Shown: in pieces, positions 34,018 to 46,039 of the stretch
Position numbering within the stretch: the stretch's first letter is position 1
Layout of the letters: every line of letters starts with the position of its first letter
Assembly (NCBI RefSeq): GCF_000213175.1
Contig: NW_009799103.1
Coordinates: 1,624,977-1,688,976 of the forward strand
From: Neurospora tetrasperma FGSC 2508
Lineage: Eukaryota > Ascomycota > Sordariomycetes > Sordariales > Sordariaceae
Direction of reading: 5' to 3'
DNA: 64,000 nt
Program-made: the position numbers and the translations under genes
The notes under the pieces: model-generated
What the model was told of the DNA's origin: nothing
What the model saw: the letters and a program-made list of their open reading frames with translations, nothing else
The model's database searches: none

Positions 34018-34567
34018 CTTGTTCTATCACAGGGCATAGTTTGCCCAGCAGGACCAGACCAGAGAGGAGATAGAACAAGAGCCTGGCGCGAGAGCCAAGG
34101 TGGAATTTTGTAGGTAACTTACACGGGCGATCCGTTCCGTCCCGCAGTTCGCCAGAGCTTCGTTACTGGTGCTGCCGCAGCGCGCAGCGCTTCATAATTA
34201 AAGTGGGCACCCGGTGACTGATAAGATAAAACATCATTATGTAGAGGTAGGTACTTCCTGTACATGCTTGGTTCAGTTGTGAAAATAGTGAGGGGCAGCT
34301 GTCCAGCGAGCAGTTGAGGAGCCGGGTTAGGGTCAAGGCAGGTGCTTTTGCCCAGAGGCCAGCTTCAGGGGCTTACAAACAATGCAAGGTACGTACCCCG
34401 ACGTGGACCCTTTTGGCCTCTAGAAATCTGGCCCCAAACCCCAAAGCTTCTTTCAACGAAGCCGCCAACTTCCACTTCCCTCCATTCCTTCACCGTCTCT
34501 TTTTTAACTATCTTCTTTCATTTGCTCGTCAAATTCCCTCATCATCACACCCAAATTGTCGCCAAAC
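34018..34567. promoter_or_regulatory. Divergent promoter region IF2 / two-helix membrane protein
   Basis: About 550 bases between two divergent ATGs (34017 minus, 34568 plus). A GTAGAGGTAGGTAC motif is at about 34241-34254. Open frames here, including one that runs into 34314-34901, are out of phase with the real genes. A common promoter is inferred. Confidence 0.4.
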
Positions 34568-35629
34568 ATGGCGCCCAAGAAAACCAGCAAAGGAGCACGC
34601 GGCGGCGGTAGCAGCAGCTCCGGCGGTGCTCTCGAGCCGCCCAAACCCTTCCGCATCGCTCCGGACTCGCTCAAGGCCTTCACCTCTTCTCTCTCCAAGA
34701 AGCATGTCTACATCGCACATGTCGACCAGAAGCCGGCCTCCTTCAAGCGCAAGATCTTTTCTGTGCCGATTATGCTCAACGCCGTCGTCTTTGCCCTCTT
34801 CCTGTGGCGCATGTGGTACATCATTCCTTACTACGTCGCGCTTTTGTCTTCCTCGTTCCTGGGGTACGAAAACTCTACAACGATCCGCATGGCCGACCTG
34901 ACCTATCGGCAATTTTTTGCGGTGGCCGGCCGGCGCACGCTTACGTTTCTGTTTGATTTCGTTCTCGCCGTGTTCGTCTGGCCTTGGCCCATCGAGTTCG
35001 TGTTCGGGCGCAAGCACGGCAGTCCCGTGTTGTGGCGAACGGCCATTGGGTTCCGCGACAAGGAGATCTACGTGCGCCGGTCGCGGTCGTGGGACACGCA
35101 GGTGTATGGTGTGGATATCTTTTCGGAGAAGCCGCAGGGCAACGAGGCGCGCACGATTCTGTGGGACATGGTTCGCAACGCAACTTCCCCGATGCTGCTG
35201 CAGGAGAAGACGGGATACTTGACCATGAACGGGGACTGGGACTTGGATTGGAAGGCTATGGTTAAGGCGACTACCTTGGTGGATAAGAAAGAGATTCCCC
35301 TGGACGCGTTCAGGACGCTCGTGCTTTGCCACCATGACAAATTCGGGTGGATTGCGATTGACATGAATGAGTCTGGGGAGAATGCGCAGGAGGCTGAACG
35401 CAGGAGGCAGGTTTTTGCGTTCCGTGATGCGCTGACGGCCATTGGAAAGGAGAACCTTTTCTATCGCTGGATCGAGGTCATTCAATTTGAGACCCAGCAA
35501 GGCGGCTTTACGCAGGAGCGCCAGATCGAGGTGGCGCAGAAAATTCGGGATCTGTTCAAAGAAAATGGAGTGGACTTTGACGCGTTTTGGAAGGAGGCTG
35601 TTGGGTCGGATCCCTCAGTTGGGATATAA
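34568..35629 (+). CDS. Conserved fungal membrane protein with two predicted helices
   Basis: Single exon, 353 residues, starting [14 protein letters not shown], a basic, Gly/Ser-rich tail. Two hydrophobic segments are visible: [22 protein letters not shown] (about 75-97, split by W/R) and [22 protein letters not shown] (about 128-149). The remaining 200 residues are soluble-looking, with charged and aromatic stretches ([53 protein letters not shown]). No catalytic motif is obvious and I do not recognise a named family, though the pattern looks like a conserved fungal ER or nuclear membrane protein. The start was taken at the first ATG; an in-frame TTG lies 12 bases upstream. Confidence 0.8.
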   Translation: MAPKKTSKGARGGGSSSSGGALEPPKPFRIAPDSLKAFTSSLSKKHVYIAHVDQKPASFKRKIFSVPIMLNAVVFALFLWRMWYIIPYYVALLSSSFLGYENSTTIRMADLTYRQFFAVAGRRTLTFLFDFVLAVFVWPWPIEFVFGRKHGSPVLWRTAIGFRDKEIYVRRSRSWDTQVYGVDIFSEKPQGNEARTILWDMVRNATSPMLLQEKTGYLTMNGDWDLDWKAMVKATTLVDKKEIPLDAFRTLVLCHHDKFGWIAIDMNESGENAQEAERRRQVFAFRDALTAIGKENLFYRWIEVIQFETQQGGFTQERQIEVAQKIRDLFKENGVDFDAFWKEAVGSDPSVGI

Positions 35630-35879
35630 TGACCTACCTTGAAAGAAAGAAGAGAAGGGTGGAAAAGGCAACGACATATACATGTCATACCGGCTGAGTA
35701 GACGGGAACAAGGACAAAGTTCACGAGCAACATATAGACCATAATTGCATATACAGGTATACAGGGCTGGACGAATGAAAGGCACCGGAAGAAATTCGAA
35801 TAAATGCCACTGCATGTTCGCAGCGATCCACGGGGAATAGACGAAGAGATCGAGAAAGAAAACACCATCCTCACTGCCT

Positions 35880-36836
35880 TCATTTCTTGCTGCTCTTGGC
35901 CTTCTTCTGAGGACCAAGGGCTGCTTCACGCCTCTTGGCCTCCTTGGCCTCAAACTGTTCCCTCTTGAGCTTCTCCTGGGCTTCGCGTTCTTCCTTCTCG
36001 GCCTATCAAAATCGGAGACGGTTAGCAGCAAGTCCCGTATGATGTACGATGGCGGAGCAACAACAAATATGCCACATACCTGTTTCCTAGCAGCCTCCTG
36101 CTCTCTCTTCTCACGAATGAGCCTCAACCTCGCAAGATCGGCCTTGGCCTGATCCGTCTTGCCGGCCTCATGAAGCTTCTGATACCTCTCCTTCGCCGCA
36201 GCCGCCGCAGCCGCCTCACGCTCCTTCCTGTTGCCGGGTGCCGAGTCCGCTATGCTAAGCTTCTTGGCGCGGCTAGCGACAGCCTCATCATCCGATTCCT
36301 CCTTGGCGACGGGCTTCTTGGTCTGGTTGCGCGCAGCCTTGGAGTGGTTGGGGTTGGCGGGCATGGGCGCGTCGTTGGCGTCGTCCTCGCTCTCCTCCTC
36401 CGAGTCGCTAGGGGGCAAGTCGCCAACCTGCACCGCGGCGGCCTTGGCGCGCGCGATGGCTGCCTCCTTCTTCGCCTTCTTTTGTGCTTTGAGTTCCTCG
36501 CGGGTCAGCTCAGCCTTGGGGGCCTTGCTAGAGGGGCCGGCAGCCTCGTCCTCGGAAGACTCCTCCTCGGAGGATTCCTCCTCGGATTCGGACTCCCTGT
36601 TCTTGCCGCCGCCGGCGCCCCACATGCCGACTTCGTTGCCGTCGGCGTCGAGGGGGCGAAGGTCGCGGGAGAAATGGTGGCCACCTGGAAGGAAGGTTGG
36701 TGGTTAACAGACAGGATTGTAGCAGGTAGGGAGAGTACTGCTCCGGCAGCATCTGTGTTATTAACATACCTCCACGAGTGTACTTCTTGAACTTGCCGCC
36801 ACGTCCACGACCAGCCGGGCCACTACCGCCTGCCAT
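35880..36836 (-). CDS. PDAP1/PP28-type casein-kinase-substrate phosphoprotein
   Basis: Three exons, 36836-36770, 36684-36080 and 36002-35880, giving 264 residues with closing frames. The N-terminus [23 protein letters not shown] is the family start. After it come [22 protein letters not shown], an acidic Ser/Glu run ([16 protein letters not shown], typical CK2 sites), a Lys/Ala/Arg-rich helix, [14 protein letters not shown], then [11 protein letters not shown] and a conserved C-terminal helical PP28 block ([15 protein letters not shown]...[18 protein letters not shown]). The end is KKAKSSKK. The PP28 family (28 kDa heat- and acid-stable phosphoprotein) is of unsettled function. The gene converges on the two-helix membrane protein gene, with about 250 bases between their stops. 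Confidence 0.9.
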
Positions 36837-38434
36837 TTTGTCTTTGATCTTTGGGGGGTATAGGACGGTTTTGTTTGAAAAGTTGATTATCGACGGATTT
36901 CCGGTCGAGTGTCGTGGGTATTTAGGAAATTTACTCGAATCGCGCGACGAGTCGTAGGAATGGGTGTAACTACCAAAAAGGAAGTCGAGCTCGATGAGTC
37001 TTACAACAATGCAACAGAACGGCACAGCGTTTTACTCGAGTTTGTCGCAGAAAGTTAATGGGGCTTCCTGAGTGGGAAGACATCCACCTCCGACTTGAGA
37101 ATCAATGCCCCGCAACACATCCCTCTACAGTATGAGGCAGGTACCCGACGCACAGTATGTACACCCTGACGGAACGTTAGAGGTCTCGGTATGTTCACTG
37201 ACACTGGCTGCAACGCAGGCTTACCCAACCGCCTATCTACGAGCCATGATTGGTCAGCTCCCTTATCGCACTACAACCCCACTGTAAGCTACGAGGTCAG
37301 TGGCTTGAGTTCCACCAATTCTTGCGTTTCGTAGGCTGTGAGGCGGTGCAGCCCGGCAGCTACAGAAGTGGCTTGCGTTTGCTTTAAAAGTCTGTCTCGG
37401 GTCGCCCAATTTTGGGATTCCTCTTTTTCTTCTTTTTTTTTCTCTTCACAACACATAAAACATATGTTCCTTCATATTCACTCCGGTTTCCGTCTACTGC
37501 AATGACATTCTGGAGGGGAAAGTGGAGGATAGAAGAGAATTCTCAAGCTCTTACCCTCTACCTTTGTTTTTCTCTGTCGAGGAGTAGAGAAATATTTTGC
37601 CTGGGACATTTCCACCCACTTCATAAACCTCTCTGTTATCTGAGAGTATCTGCCATTGATTTACCTGCGCACCTTCATCTGTCGTGCTCTTTTTGTCGCT
37701 GACGCGCGCATGTTGAAAACTCAATGAGCTGATGTTCGCATGAATGTACTTGTCTTGATCACTTACTCGTACTGTAGTGTCGAGGTCCGAACATTCATGC
37801 TCGTTGCGCTCGTGCACATGGTATCGCCAGATGCAACCGGTAGACTGTCGGATTTGGGTGCCCTTTGACTCGGATGACCACTTCGACGGGCGACATGTCG
37901 ATCTTTTGAATGGAGTGTCCATGGCACATGTGTCACAAGCTGTTCCACGACGCTTTGTGGTTGTTAGAGACCGACGAAGGCTTCGGTTCATCACCTATCA
38001 CGGACACAACGTAAGGCTGCCATAACTTTATTTTGCCAATATATTCTTTTTTTTCTAACCCTTCCTTCAACGCCTTCCCTTTGGTGAAAGTGAAACATGT
38101 TCAAGGTGAATTTCTGCTGCGTCGGACTTTCTCCCTCTCAGCGCATGCCAAAAAAAAGCATGATGCACCACACCAACGTTAGTTCGACTGCCAGCGTAGC
38201 GTAACTAGGAACAGAGAGACCCCAGCAATACGTTCTCAGCAACATCATCGTCATGACCGCCGCATAGTACTTACAAAGAAGCTCACATATGCCGGACAAC
38301 TGGCTGGGAAAACGTAGCAAAACAAGAATTTTCGAGTTCCACAAATCAACTCTCAACTACCCAACTTGATAACCACTACTCTAGTTCCATCCGTCTATCA
38401 GGCTTCTCAACCCCCGACGCATGACCTTTTTGGT
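36837..38434. other. Intergenic spacer
   Basis: About 1.6 kb. Overlapping open frames at 37551-37994 (minus) and 37777-38025 (plus) cover the same DNA; neither has a motif I know or splice sites that extend it, so I do not call a gene. The right end is the 3' flank of eIF2A. Confidence 0.35.
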
Positions 38435-40530
38435 TTAATGACCCTCCTTTTCCAGAGCCTCCAGCTCCTTAATCACAGAGCCCTTGGTGGCGATCTTCTT
38501 CAACTGGGTATCCTCCAACTTCTCGCCACCAGCATGTCTCATCTCGAGATCCTCAATAGCGCGGATCTTCTTCTGGAGAGACCTGATCTTCTTCGCATTG
38601 GCGCTCTGGGCAGCCGCTGCGGCGGCGTCAACGACTGGGGTAGCCTGTTGAGCAGGAGCATTGGGCTGGCGCACGTTCGAGCGGCTGCGGTGGTTGTTTT
38701 GGGTGCGGACAGCCAGGTTGTTGCTGCGCGACTGGCTGCGCGAGTGGTGACGCTGGTGGTTGCGATCGGGGCTGCGGCCGTCGACAGACTCGCGGGGAGG
38801 GGCAAGACCACCCTCGTTAGGAGTAGTCGCGCCCTCGCCCTGTGCCTGGCCCTCCTTGGCCTTCTTGTTGCGCTTCTTCTTGTTCTTCAGGGCAGTCTTG
38901 GACAAGTTCTCATCGTCCACAACGGCGCCGGGAACAGAAGGTCTCGCCGGCTCGGCAAACTCGGCGCCAGGAATCTGACGGCGCGGGCGGCCGAACCCAT
39001 TAGGACCGACCTGAGGCACGCCATTGCTGACCGAGTGTGCAGCACCTCCCTCATCCTCACGCTTGAAGTGAAGAGGAGTGGAAGAGCCACGGGCGCCGGG
39101 CGGGCGGTAGGCACCGACGGGCTTGGAAGGCGTCTTGACAGTGCCAAGGTATGCCAAAGCCGAAGGGTGAGGAGTGGGCACGGGGTGCAGCGGGTCAACG
39201 TTGGGGAGGTTGTTAGCAGGAACAGGGCGCCAGATAACGTTGTACAACTCAACCATGTCCTCGTTATACATGATACCGCCACCAACGTGCCAGAGCTTGA
39301 TGCCGTTGTCGACACGAAGACGGGGAGAAGTAGTGGCCGTCAAGATGTAACGGCTGTCGGGAGACCAGGTGCAGACACTGGGGTTACCGCTTTCAATAGT
39401 GGTGATCTTGCGATAATCCTTCTCAAGGTCGTAAACATCGATCTGACCAGCCAAGTTACCGAAACCGGCAACCAAGGCAAACCGGCCAGTAGGCGAGAAG
39501 ATGATGGTGTTACGGGGGCCAAGAGGGAAGGAGTGGGTGGCGACGGCGCGGTGGTTGAAGATGGTGGTTTTCGCGGGCATGTAGCCGTATACGACACCGA
39601 ACTCCTTGGAGTTGGGGGACCACGACACATCGTGGATAGGGCCCTCCTTGTCAAGAGTGACGCGAGCGTCGAACGAGCCGTTGGCGCTCAGGAGGTACAT
39701 GTTGGTCTCGCCGTAGTAGCTTTTGTTGGACTTGTCAACCTCTGTTTGCGCCAGCACAATCAGAGCAGTTCCGAGCTGGTTCCACTTGAGCTGGACTTTG
39801 TCGGCCTTGAAAAAGGTCTTTTGCGAAATCGGGCTGGTGAACTGGGGAACGTTGAAGACCTTGACGGAGGCGGGATGTCCCTGTAACCAAGAGTTAGACG
39901 TTGATAGAGAAAAGTGCGATGCATACGGGAGATCAAGTAACGTACCTTGCGCTCTGGGACGAAAACAGCAACGTTCTGGTTCTTGCCGGGCGCGAGGGCA
40001 AAGTCGGAGACGCCCTCAACGCGCAGCTTGTTCCACACGGTGCCGAGATCGTTGCTGTTGTAGAACTGGACCTCGTTGGTGACGATGCGCGCGCAGAAGC
40101 GCTCATCCTCCGTGTACTGCAGGTTCCAGCCATTAGCAGACTTTTGGACGAACTTGCCAATGGGCTGCTTCTCAGCACCATCGGCGAGCTCCTCAATGGT
40201 GCGCCAGATCTTGAGATTCTTGGTAGCATCGCCATTCTCATCCTTGGCGGGGCGCTCCCAGGTGCTCAAGTAGGTACCGTGGGGGGAGAAGCTGAGTTCG
40301 TAGACGGCAGGGATGGGCAGCGACGTCAAGACGTGGCCGACGGACGCGTCGACGATGACGACGCCCTCGTTAGTGGCGTAGGCAAAGTAGCGGCCGCATC
40401 CCGAGTAAACACAGCACCGGAGATTCCCTTCGGGCTTGGTGAATCCAGGAAGGGCTTCGTAGACAGGGTCGGCATCAAAGACGCCGATGGCCTTCTGGGT
40501 TCGGTAGGCGAGCTGCAACGGATTGGCCAT
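38435..40530 (-). CDS. eIF2A: Translation initiation factor eIF2A
   Basis: Two exons, 40530-39946 and 39880-38435, with a 65-base intron (GTACGT ... TTACAG); the join reads ...VFVPERK-GHPASVKVFNVP... and gives 676 residues. The N-terminal 430 residues form the WD40-like beta-propeller: MANPLQLAYRTQKAIGVFDADP, GCGRYFAYATNEGVVIVD, KSYYGETNMYLLSANG, GPIHDVSWSPNSKEFGVVYG, NTIIFSPTGRFALVAGFGNLAGQIDVYD. A Pro/Gly/Ala-rich linker then leads to a Lys-rich stretch (KTALKNKKKRNKKAKEG), a His/Arg/Ser/Gln low-complexity part and a final coiled coil (KKIRSLQKKIRAIEDLEMRHAGGEKLEDTQLKKI). eIF2A can deliver initiator tRNA independently of eIF2 and is monomeric, unlike the eIF2 trimer. A long open frame on the opposite strand is a shadow of its codon bias. 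Confidence 0.96.
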
Positions 40531-41725
40531 GACTAGCGAAAGTCACAGGTGATCGCGGTTTGCAGAAAGCGGTGTGGGATTCGTTTCGTTACCTGGCTCC
40601 TTTTCCCGGGGGACTGGAGTCGTCGCTGCGAGCAAGAGGCGGACCTTTGTTTTTCGGTGTTCGAAACGGGTCACGCTTGATGTCAAAGCTGCGAGAGGCG
40701 GAGCTCGTAAGCTTTGGTTGTGTGTTGGCGAAGGCGGAGTTGGGGGAGTATCGATCTGGCGCAACACAACAATGGTGATTGCGCAAAGGTAGAAACTCGA
40801 CTAGCAGAAGCAGAGCAGAATTCGACAGTGCAACACAAAGCGACGCTTTTTCTTGCTGAGTCCTAGGTGGTGGTGGAAAGCGACTCAGGGACGGGGGGGC
40901 GGGAGGCGGAAGATATCAGATCTTGAATCGCAGATTGCCAACGAAGGGAGACCGTGACGATGGGACAACAATGCGATGTTGCTTTGGACGACGGCGAGGA
41001 ACAAAGGGCACACGCCGTGGTGGAGATCCAAGAAGAATAAAAATCGACCGAATTCAGGAACGTGAACGATGAAGAGAAGCACCCTCAGGGAAGGAATTGG
41101 CAAAGGCGGTGCGAGTGTGGTTGACGGGGGGGGGAGAAAAAAAGAGGGGAGAGGTGGGTTAGGAGAAAGGGAGGAAAAGTAGGACAATGGAGAATGGCAG
41201 AGAAGGTGGACGCGAAGAAAGTTACGATACGGACGCGGTTCCACAGGTATCGTGGTTTCAGTTTTTTTGGTTTTTTTCCATATCTCTTACCTACACTTTT
41301 TTTTTTTTTTTTTTTCCTCTTCTTTCAACATCTCACTGCAGCATCGATATTCAATTGGGCATTGGCACGGGCACTGGCCACCCGACCAGCAGACGGGAGC
41401 TAAGGGGACCTGGGCTGCTCTTGTGGGCAATATGACCATAGAATATACACTACACGAACACCTAGAGATAGTCCAGCAAGACGGCGCGGACGAGTTGTTC
41501 GCCTTCCGTTTGGGCGATCTCTAACTTTTTTGAAGGCTTCATGCATTTCGAGGTCGCGGCGGTTGTCCGTTCGCTGATTCAGACCTCTGCCACACGGACC
41601 TCCAGATTGGCAGCGGAGGACCTCGAAGGGACCGAACATTGAACGGCGGAGCCCCGCCGTGGGGCCGTGTTCCCTTCAGAGTCCCGTCTCGGTGACATTG
41701 GGTGACAGTCGTTAGTGACCGTACC
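40531..41725. other. Spacer between eIF2A and the transposon
   Basis: Contains the eIF2A promoter and leader, G runs near 41126-41135 and a T run at 41297-41318. The last 300 bases before the transposon are normal-GC DNA, in contrast to the AT-rich block that follows, so RIP stops at the element's border. No gene is supported. Confidence 0.4.
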
Positions 41726-41798
41726 CGTTCCCACACTCAATCGCCTATACAATCTTGGCAAGAGGTGCGTGCGTGCACACACACACACACACACCGCA
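41726..41798 (+). repeat. Left terminal inverted repeat
   Basis: Begins CGTTCCCACACTCAATCGCC and ends in a CA dinucleotide run followed by CCGCA. It matches the reverse complement of 46040-46110; the outer 21 bases are identical. Most differences are A here where the right copy has G, as expected if RIP hit the two ends differently. Confidence 0.85.
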
Positions 41799-42117
41799 CT
41801 TCTGTATTGCAGAACTTCGTCAAAATCTATTATTTAATAACAATTTCTAAATTAATTTAAAGCTATTTCAGCGTACAAGGTAATTAAAACACTAGTAATC
41901 AATTAAATTTATTACGATAATACCTCCTAAGACGATCCTCAATTTAAAACCCGCCGGTATAAAGCGATCCTATATTTAAAGCGGCGCGCTAATAGTCTAC
42001 TTTAACAAAGATTAAGACTAGGAAAATCCCAGCTTAATAATCCTACAACGCGCCTCCTCCCGCCCTAGAAAGAAGAGCCGTAAAGCCGAGTAATCTATTG
42101 AAACTATCCCTAAGATT

Positions 42118-42351
42118 ATTCTTCCTAAGAAGAAGGTTACTCCTATTAAGGCTATTCCTATTAAAGCTACTCCTAAGAAGGCTGCTATTAAGAAGGCCGC
42201 CGTTAAAAAGAAGGGGAAGGCCCCTACCCCCACCGTTAAAGACCCAACGCCAGAACTGCCTTCGTCCTTCCCTAAGCTCGCAATACTTATTGAAATTTCT
42301 AGTAGCAAAGAGGATTCTAGCGACGATAATAAGGTCGAGTAATAATTCTCC
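42118..42351 (+). pseudogene. Relic coding stretch, Lys/Ala/Pro-rich with NLS-like start
   Basis: Within the transposon's left half one frame stays open for about 75 codons and reads a basic repeat: PKKKVTPIKAIPIKATPKKA, then AIKKAAVKKKGKAPTPTVKD, then an acidic end (SSSKEDSSDDNKVE). PKKKV is an SV40-type nuclear localisation motif, and the Ala/Lys/Pro pattern recalls histone H1 tails. It is probably part of a protein once coded by the element. Frames on both sides are closed by stops, as RIP would do. I do not recognise the full protein. Confidence 0.4.
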
Positions 42352-44625
42352 GTCCGCCTTACCCCTAAGAAGCGGGCTCTCGATACTTTATTTTATTTAT
42401 TGGGTAATAATGATAGCGAAGTAGCCTCCCCGATTAAATTAATTACTTTAGTACTACCGGCCTAACCCCGCGCCCGCAAACCGACTATTCTAATACTGCT
42501 ACCTCTTCCTAAATACCCTAAATCGATATAGGTCTAATTTAGTATAGTCAGTTCGTATATTACTATTAGTTGCAATAAACTACTACCTATCGAAGACTGA
42601 AGTACATTTAGAGAAGTAGAAATTAAATAAAAAAATAATAGTAAACTCTATAAATAGCGGTTTAGGACGACCTTACTTAGGGATATTAAATAATTATAGT
42701 AAAATTATATGGAAGAGATTATTAATAATAATACGGCCGTAGGGATAAAATAATTAATTATTTTATATAATATTAGTTATACTATTATTATTTATAATAA
42801 CCGTTACGCCCGGACTATTATTTATAATAAAATTATCTCTAGGAAGGAATTCTTTAATAAATATAATAATATTAAGTACAAAATTATTATAAAATTGTAC
42901 CTCTACTATATTAATTAATAATATTATTTTACTATATTATTCAAATTTCGGTTAACTTAGCCGCCTACTAATAAAATCCCCGCTACTCCCTCCTCCTGTA
43001 GTAGTATACCCTCTATTCCTACCCCCTCTCATAATTTAATTAATCCTTTTATTACCCTACAAACGGCTGACATACTATCATTACGAAGGTTACAGACTCC
43101 AGCTGGCATTAAGAAGCCTAAATGTATTACAATAAATACTATATTAATAGAAATTAAGAAGAATTTAAAGGAAGACCGGCAATAAGAGGAACGTATGGGA
43201 GTAAAACTATATAGTACCGTATATTAAAAATTAATATAAGTATAAGTATATAGTTTTAACTATAAGTATAAGAATTATAATAAGGTTATTAAATATTAAA
43301 TATACTATATTATTAACGGGAGTATAACTTATTATAACCTCAATATTAAAAATATAGGTAAGTAGGTACGCGCAATCTCATTGGAGAAGGCTATAGTAAT
43401 TAACCCGCCCGGTAATTTAATACGAAAAATATTAGGGAATAAAGTAGTAGTTGCTTTTATTAGTATTAATAATAGTAATAAACGTAGAGGAGGAGGTAAT
43501 AATCTACTAATTAATATTAATATTATTAATAATATTAATAGTAATAATAGTAGTACTAATATAGAGATTATAAATAATCTATTATAAATTATACTAAAAA
43601 GGGATAATTTTAAAAGTTTATATTAACTATACCCTCCTCTTCTATATCTACTATACCCGCTACCATACTAATACTTTCCTCCCTACTTTTAATTTTCCTA
43701 AATTTAATTACTTCCTCTTTATACTACTGGCGGCTTTACAATTAACGCAGTAATTATAAGCAGCTTTAATTATAATAATATAGTAGGTACTCTCTTCTTT
43801 TTAAGTAAAATAATAACTATCAATTTATATATACCCTCAAAGTACTTTACTACTATATTCTATAGGTACCCAACTAATTATAAGACTCTTATTACTAAAT
43901 GTACTAACCCTTCTCCTATTTCTATAACAATTATAATTTCTACTTAATTACCGGTACCGCTATTAATTATACCTTCGTCGGTAATAAATAAGGGGGACGA
44001 AGGTAAGGAAATTAAAAAATCCCTAATAGAGGCCGGAGAATTATTTATACTATATTTATTTATACCTTCAACCTTCGGTCTCCGTTTATTACTACCACCC
44101 CCTACCCCGCTTAATTAACTAGCTAAAAAGCTTATTACGGAATTCTTTAAATCTTTCTATTGATGTTACTATATTGGAAAATCAACCGAAGCAGGGTTAG
44201 TATATAGAATTTTAATTGCTTTAAGGAATAAATTTCGGAGTAAAGAGGCGCCTCCCGATATATTCGCGCTTGGAAAATAGCTAGCAGAATAGTTTACAAA
44301 GCTAAGTTTCACCCACAACCTCTATATAGCGTTTAAGGACAATATTAAAGACTTTCTTAAAATTGAATATTTAATACTAGCAATATAGTTAAACTATAGT
44401 ATATATATCCTCTAACCCTTATTACTATAATTTAATTAATTAGTATATACTTTAGACCTCCGATTTAATACTATATTTAAATACAGCGTTACTAAAGCTC
44501 TCGCTTCTATAGCGGACAATACAACTACTAACAGTCCCAGCGAATAATAATAATAATACGAGTCAATTTATAGCAAAAGAGGGGGGTTTTTAATATTTTG
44601 GCATTATTATATAGATAAATATGAT

Positions 44626-44706
44626 TTTTAGCACTTCTAGCACTTCTGGCACTTTCAGTATTTCTAGCATTTCTAGCATTTCTAGTATTTCTGGCATTTT
44701 TGGTAT
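44626..44706. repeat. 9-base tandem repeat (TTCTAGCAT), about nine copies
   Basis: Nine consecutive 9-base units, variants of TTCTAGCAT / TTCTGGCAC. Read on the minus strand, one frame is open throughout and gives a three-residue repeat of the MLE/ILE/VPE kind. It lies between the left half of the element and the transposase trace. Confidence 0.8.
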
Positions 44707-44879
44707 ATAATTTAATTTAATATATATAAATCCATTTCTCCCTTCTACACTCTCTACCGCCGCCCTGATATAGTACCCGTCTTTCTATATTCGATTAGTT
44801 TGTTAATATATAGTTTCTTATAATCTTTATTTATATTATTAATTTAATTTATTATTAATTTTATATTCTTAAAATAGCT

Positions 44880-45950
44880 ATGGATCTATTATATTTTATA
44901 CTCCATATCCTACGCTAATTGTTTAAGAAACGCAATAAAGTTGTTATTTAACATTTTATTACCGCCTTCGTTATAGTATACCCTTTTAAATTACTATTTA
45001 AAATTATTAAAATATATTTTAATAGGGTTAAATTTAGGAAAGTATAGCAGTAAATACTATAATAAAACCCCCTTTTAATTATATACGTATTAGAGTTCGG
45101 TATAGGGGTGTTAATTAATATTATCTATTACTAAAATACTATTATAGCCGGGAAATAAATTTATTTTAAGGAATAGATATTTCACTATCTAATCCCAAAC
45201 TCTGGCTAAGTCCGTCGCACCTCTAAATACTAATATATTAAGTAGTCTATTTATTATAATAGTTATAAGGAGGTAATACTATATACTATAAATAGATTTA
45301 TTTAATACTGTCGTAATAGCGCTATAGGGTACTTAATTAGTACAACGACCGCCGTCCCTTTGATTTATATTAAATTTGTTATAGAATATAAATATCTTTG
45401 TAATAAATAAAGAGATTTTTAATATTTATTCGGCAATTAGTATAGGAGATTATTATAATACTTTTATATAAAATCACTTCTTCTTCTACTTCTCTTATCG
45501 AAAGTACTACTATATAATCTCAGTCGAAATATATACGTTATATTCGTTAGTTAGAAAAGTATAGATCTTATCGAAGTATAAATTAAATTTTAATACGAAG
45601 AGGTTTATAACTTCCTTTATAATATTAATTATAATTAACAAAGTATAAGAAGTCATATAGTATATATTATACCTCAAGTGCCTATATAGGAAGCTTTTTA
45701 GCATTTTAGAGAATTCGCAATGGTAGAAATACCTTACTAGTATCCGCCAAAGTATATTTATACTTCTATATACTCCTTATACTTATATTAATAGTCTTAG
45801 TAATATCGTTAGAATATTTACTATTTACTAATATTATTATTATTAATACCTTCTAGCGGGTATTAGGGTAGTATACTACATTAATAATAGTTTAAAAGAC
45901 AATATAAATATTAAAATTAATAATTATACAATCTACAGTATTAAAATATC
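44880..45950 (-). pseudogene. Relic DDE_3 transposase (IS630/Tc1 type)
   Basis: At 45047-44994 the minus strand reads LYFPKFNPIKIYFNNFK, which matches the DDE_3 signature LPPYSPDFNPIE plus the downstream helix, with RIP-type changes. About 75-80 bases further upstream (near 45131-45118) it reads VIDN, which matches the second catalytic aspartate in the IDNASIH-type motif. Spacing and order are as in IS630/Tc1/pogo-like transposases. Stops are frequent throughout, so it is non-functional. Boundaries are approximate. Confidence 0.65.
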
Positions 45951-46039
45951 GACTTTTTATGCCAGTTTTAGGTAAATTTCGATGTTAAACAATTGAGTTA
46001 AGTTGTGTAAAGCGATGTCAAATAGCCAGATTTGTCAAA

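Noticed and set aside
34314-34901. 195-codon plus-strand frame crossing into the two-helix membrane protein gene
   Set aside because: Out of phase with the real frame, which has membrane helices and continues to a normal stop.
34529-35500. 323-codon minus-strand frame
   Set aside because: Antisense shadow of the two-helix membrane protein gene.
37551-38025. Overlapping frames on opposite strands
   Set aside because: Neither has motifs, codon bias or splice extension; the DNA is not clearly coding on either strand.
38366-39886. 506-codon open frame on the plus strand
   Set aside because: It lies opposite the eIF2A coding exon and reads Ala/Val/Gly/Arg-rich nonsense; it is a shadow of GC-rich codon bias.
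42098-42424. 108-codon frame in the transposon reading Leu/Arg-rich sequence
   Set aside because: It is a frame-shifted reading of the Lys/Ala/Pro stretch; the other frame makes more sense as a relic protein.
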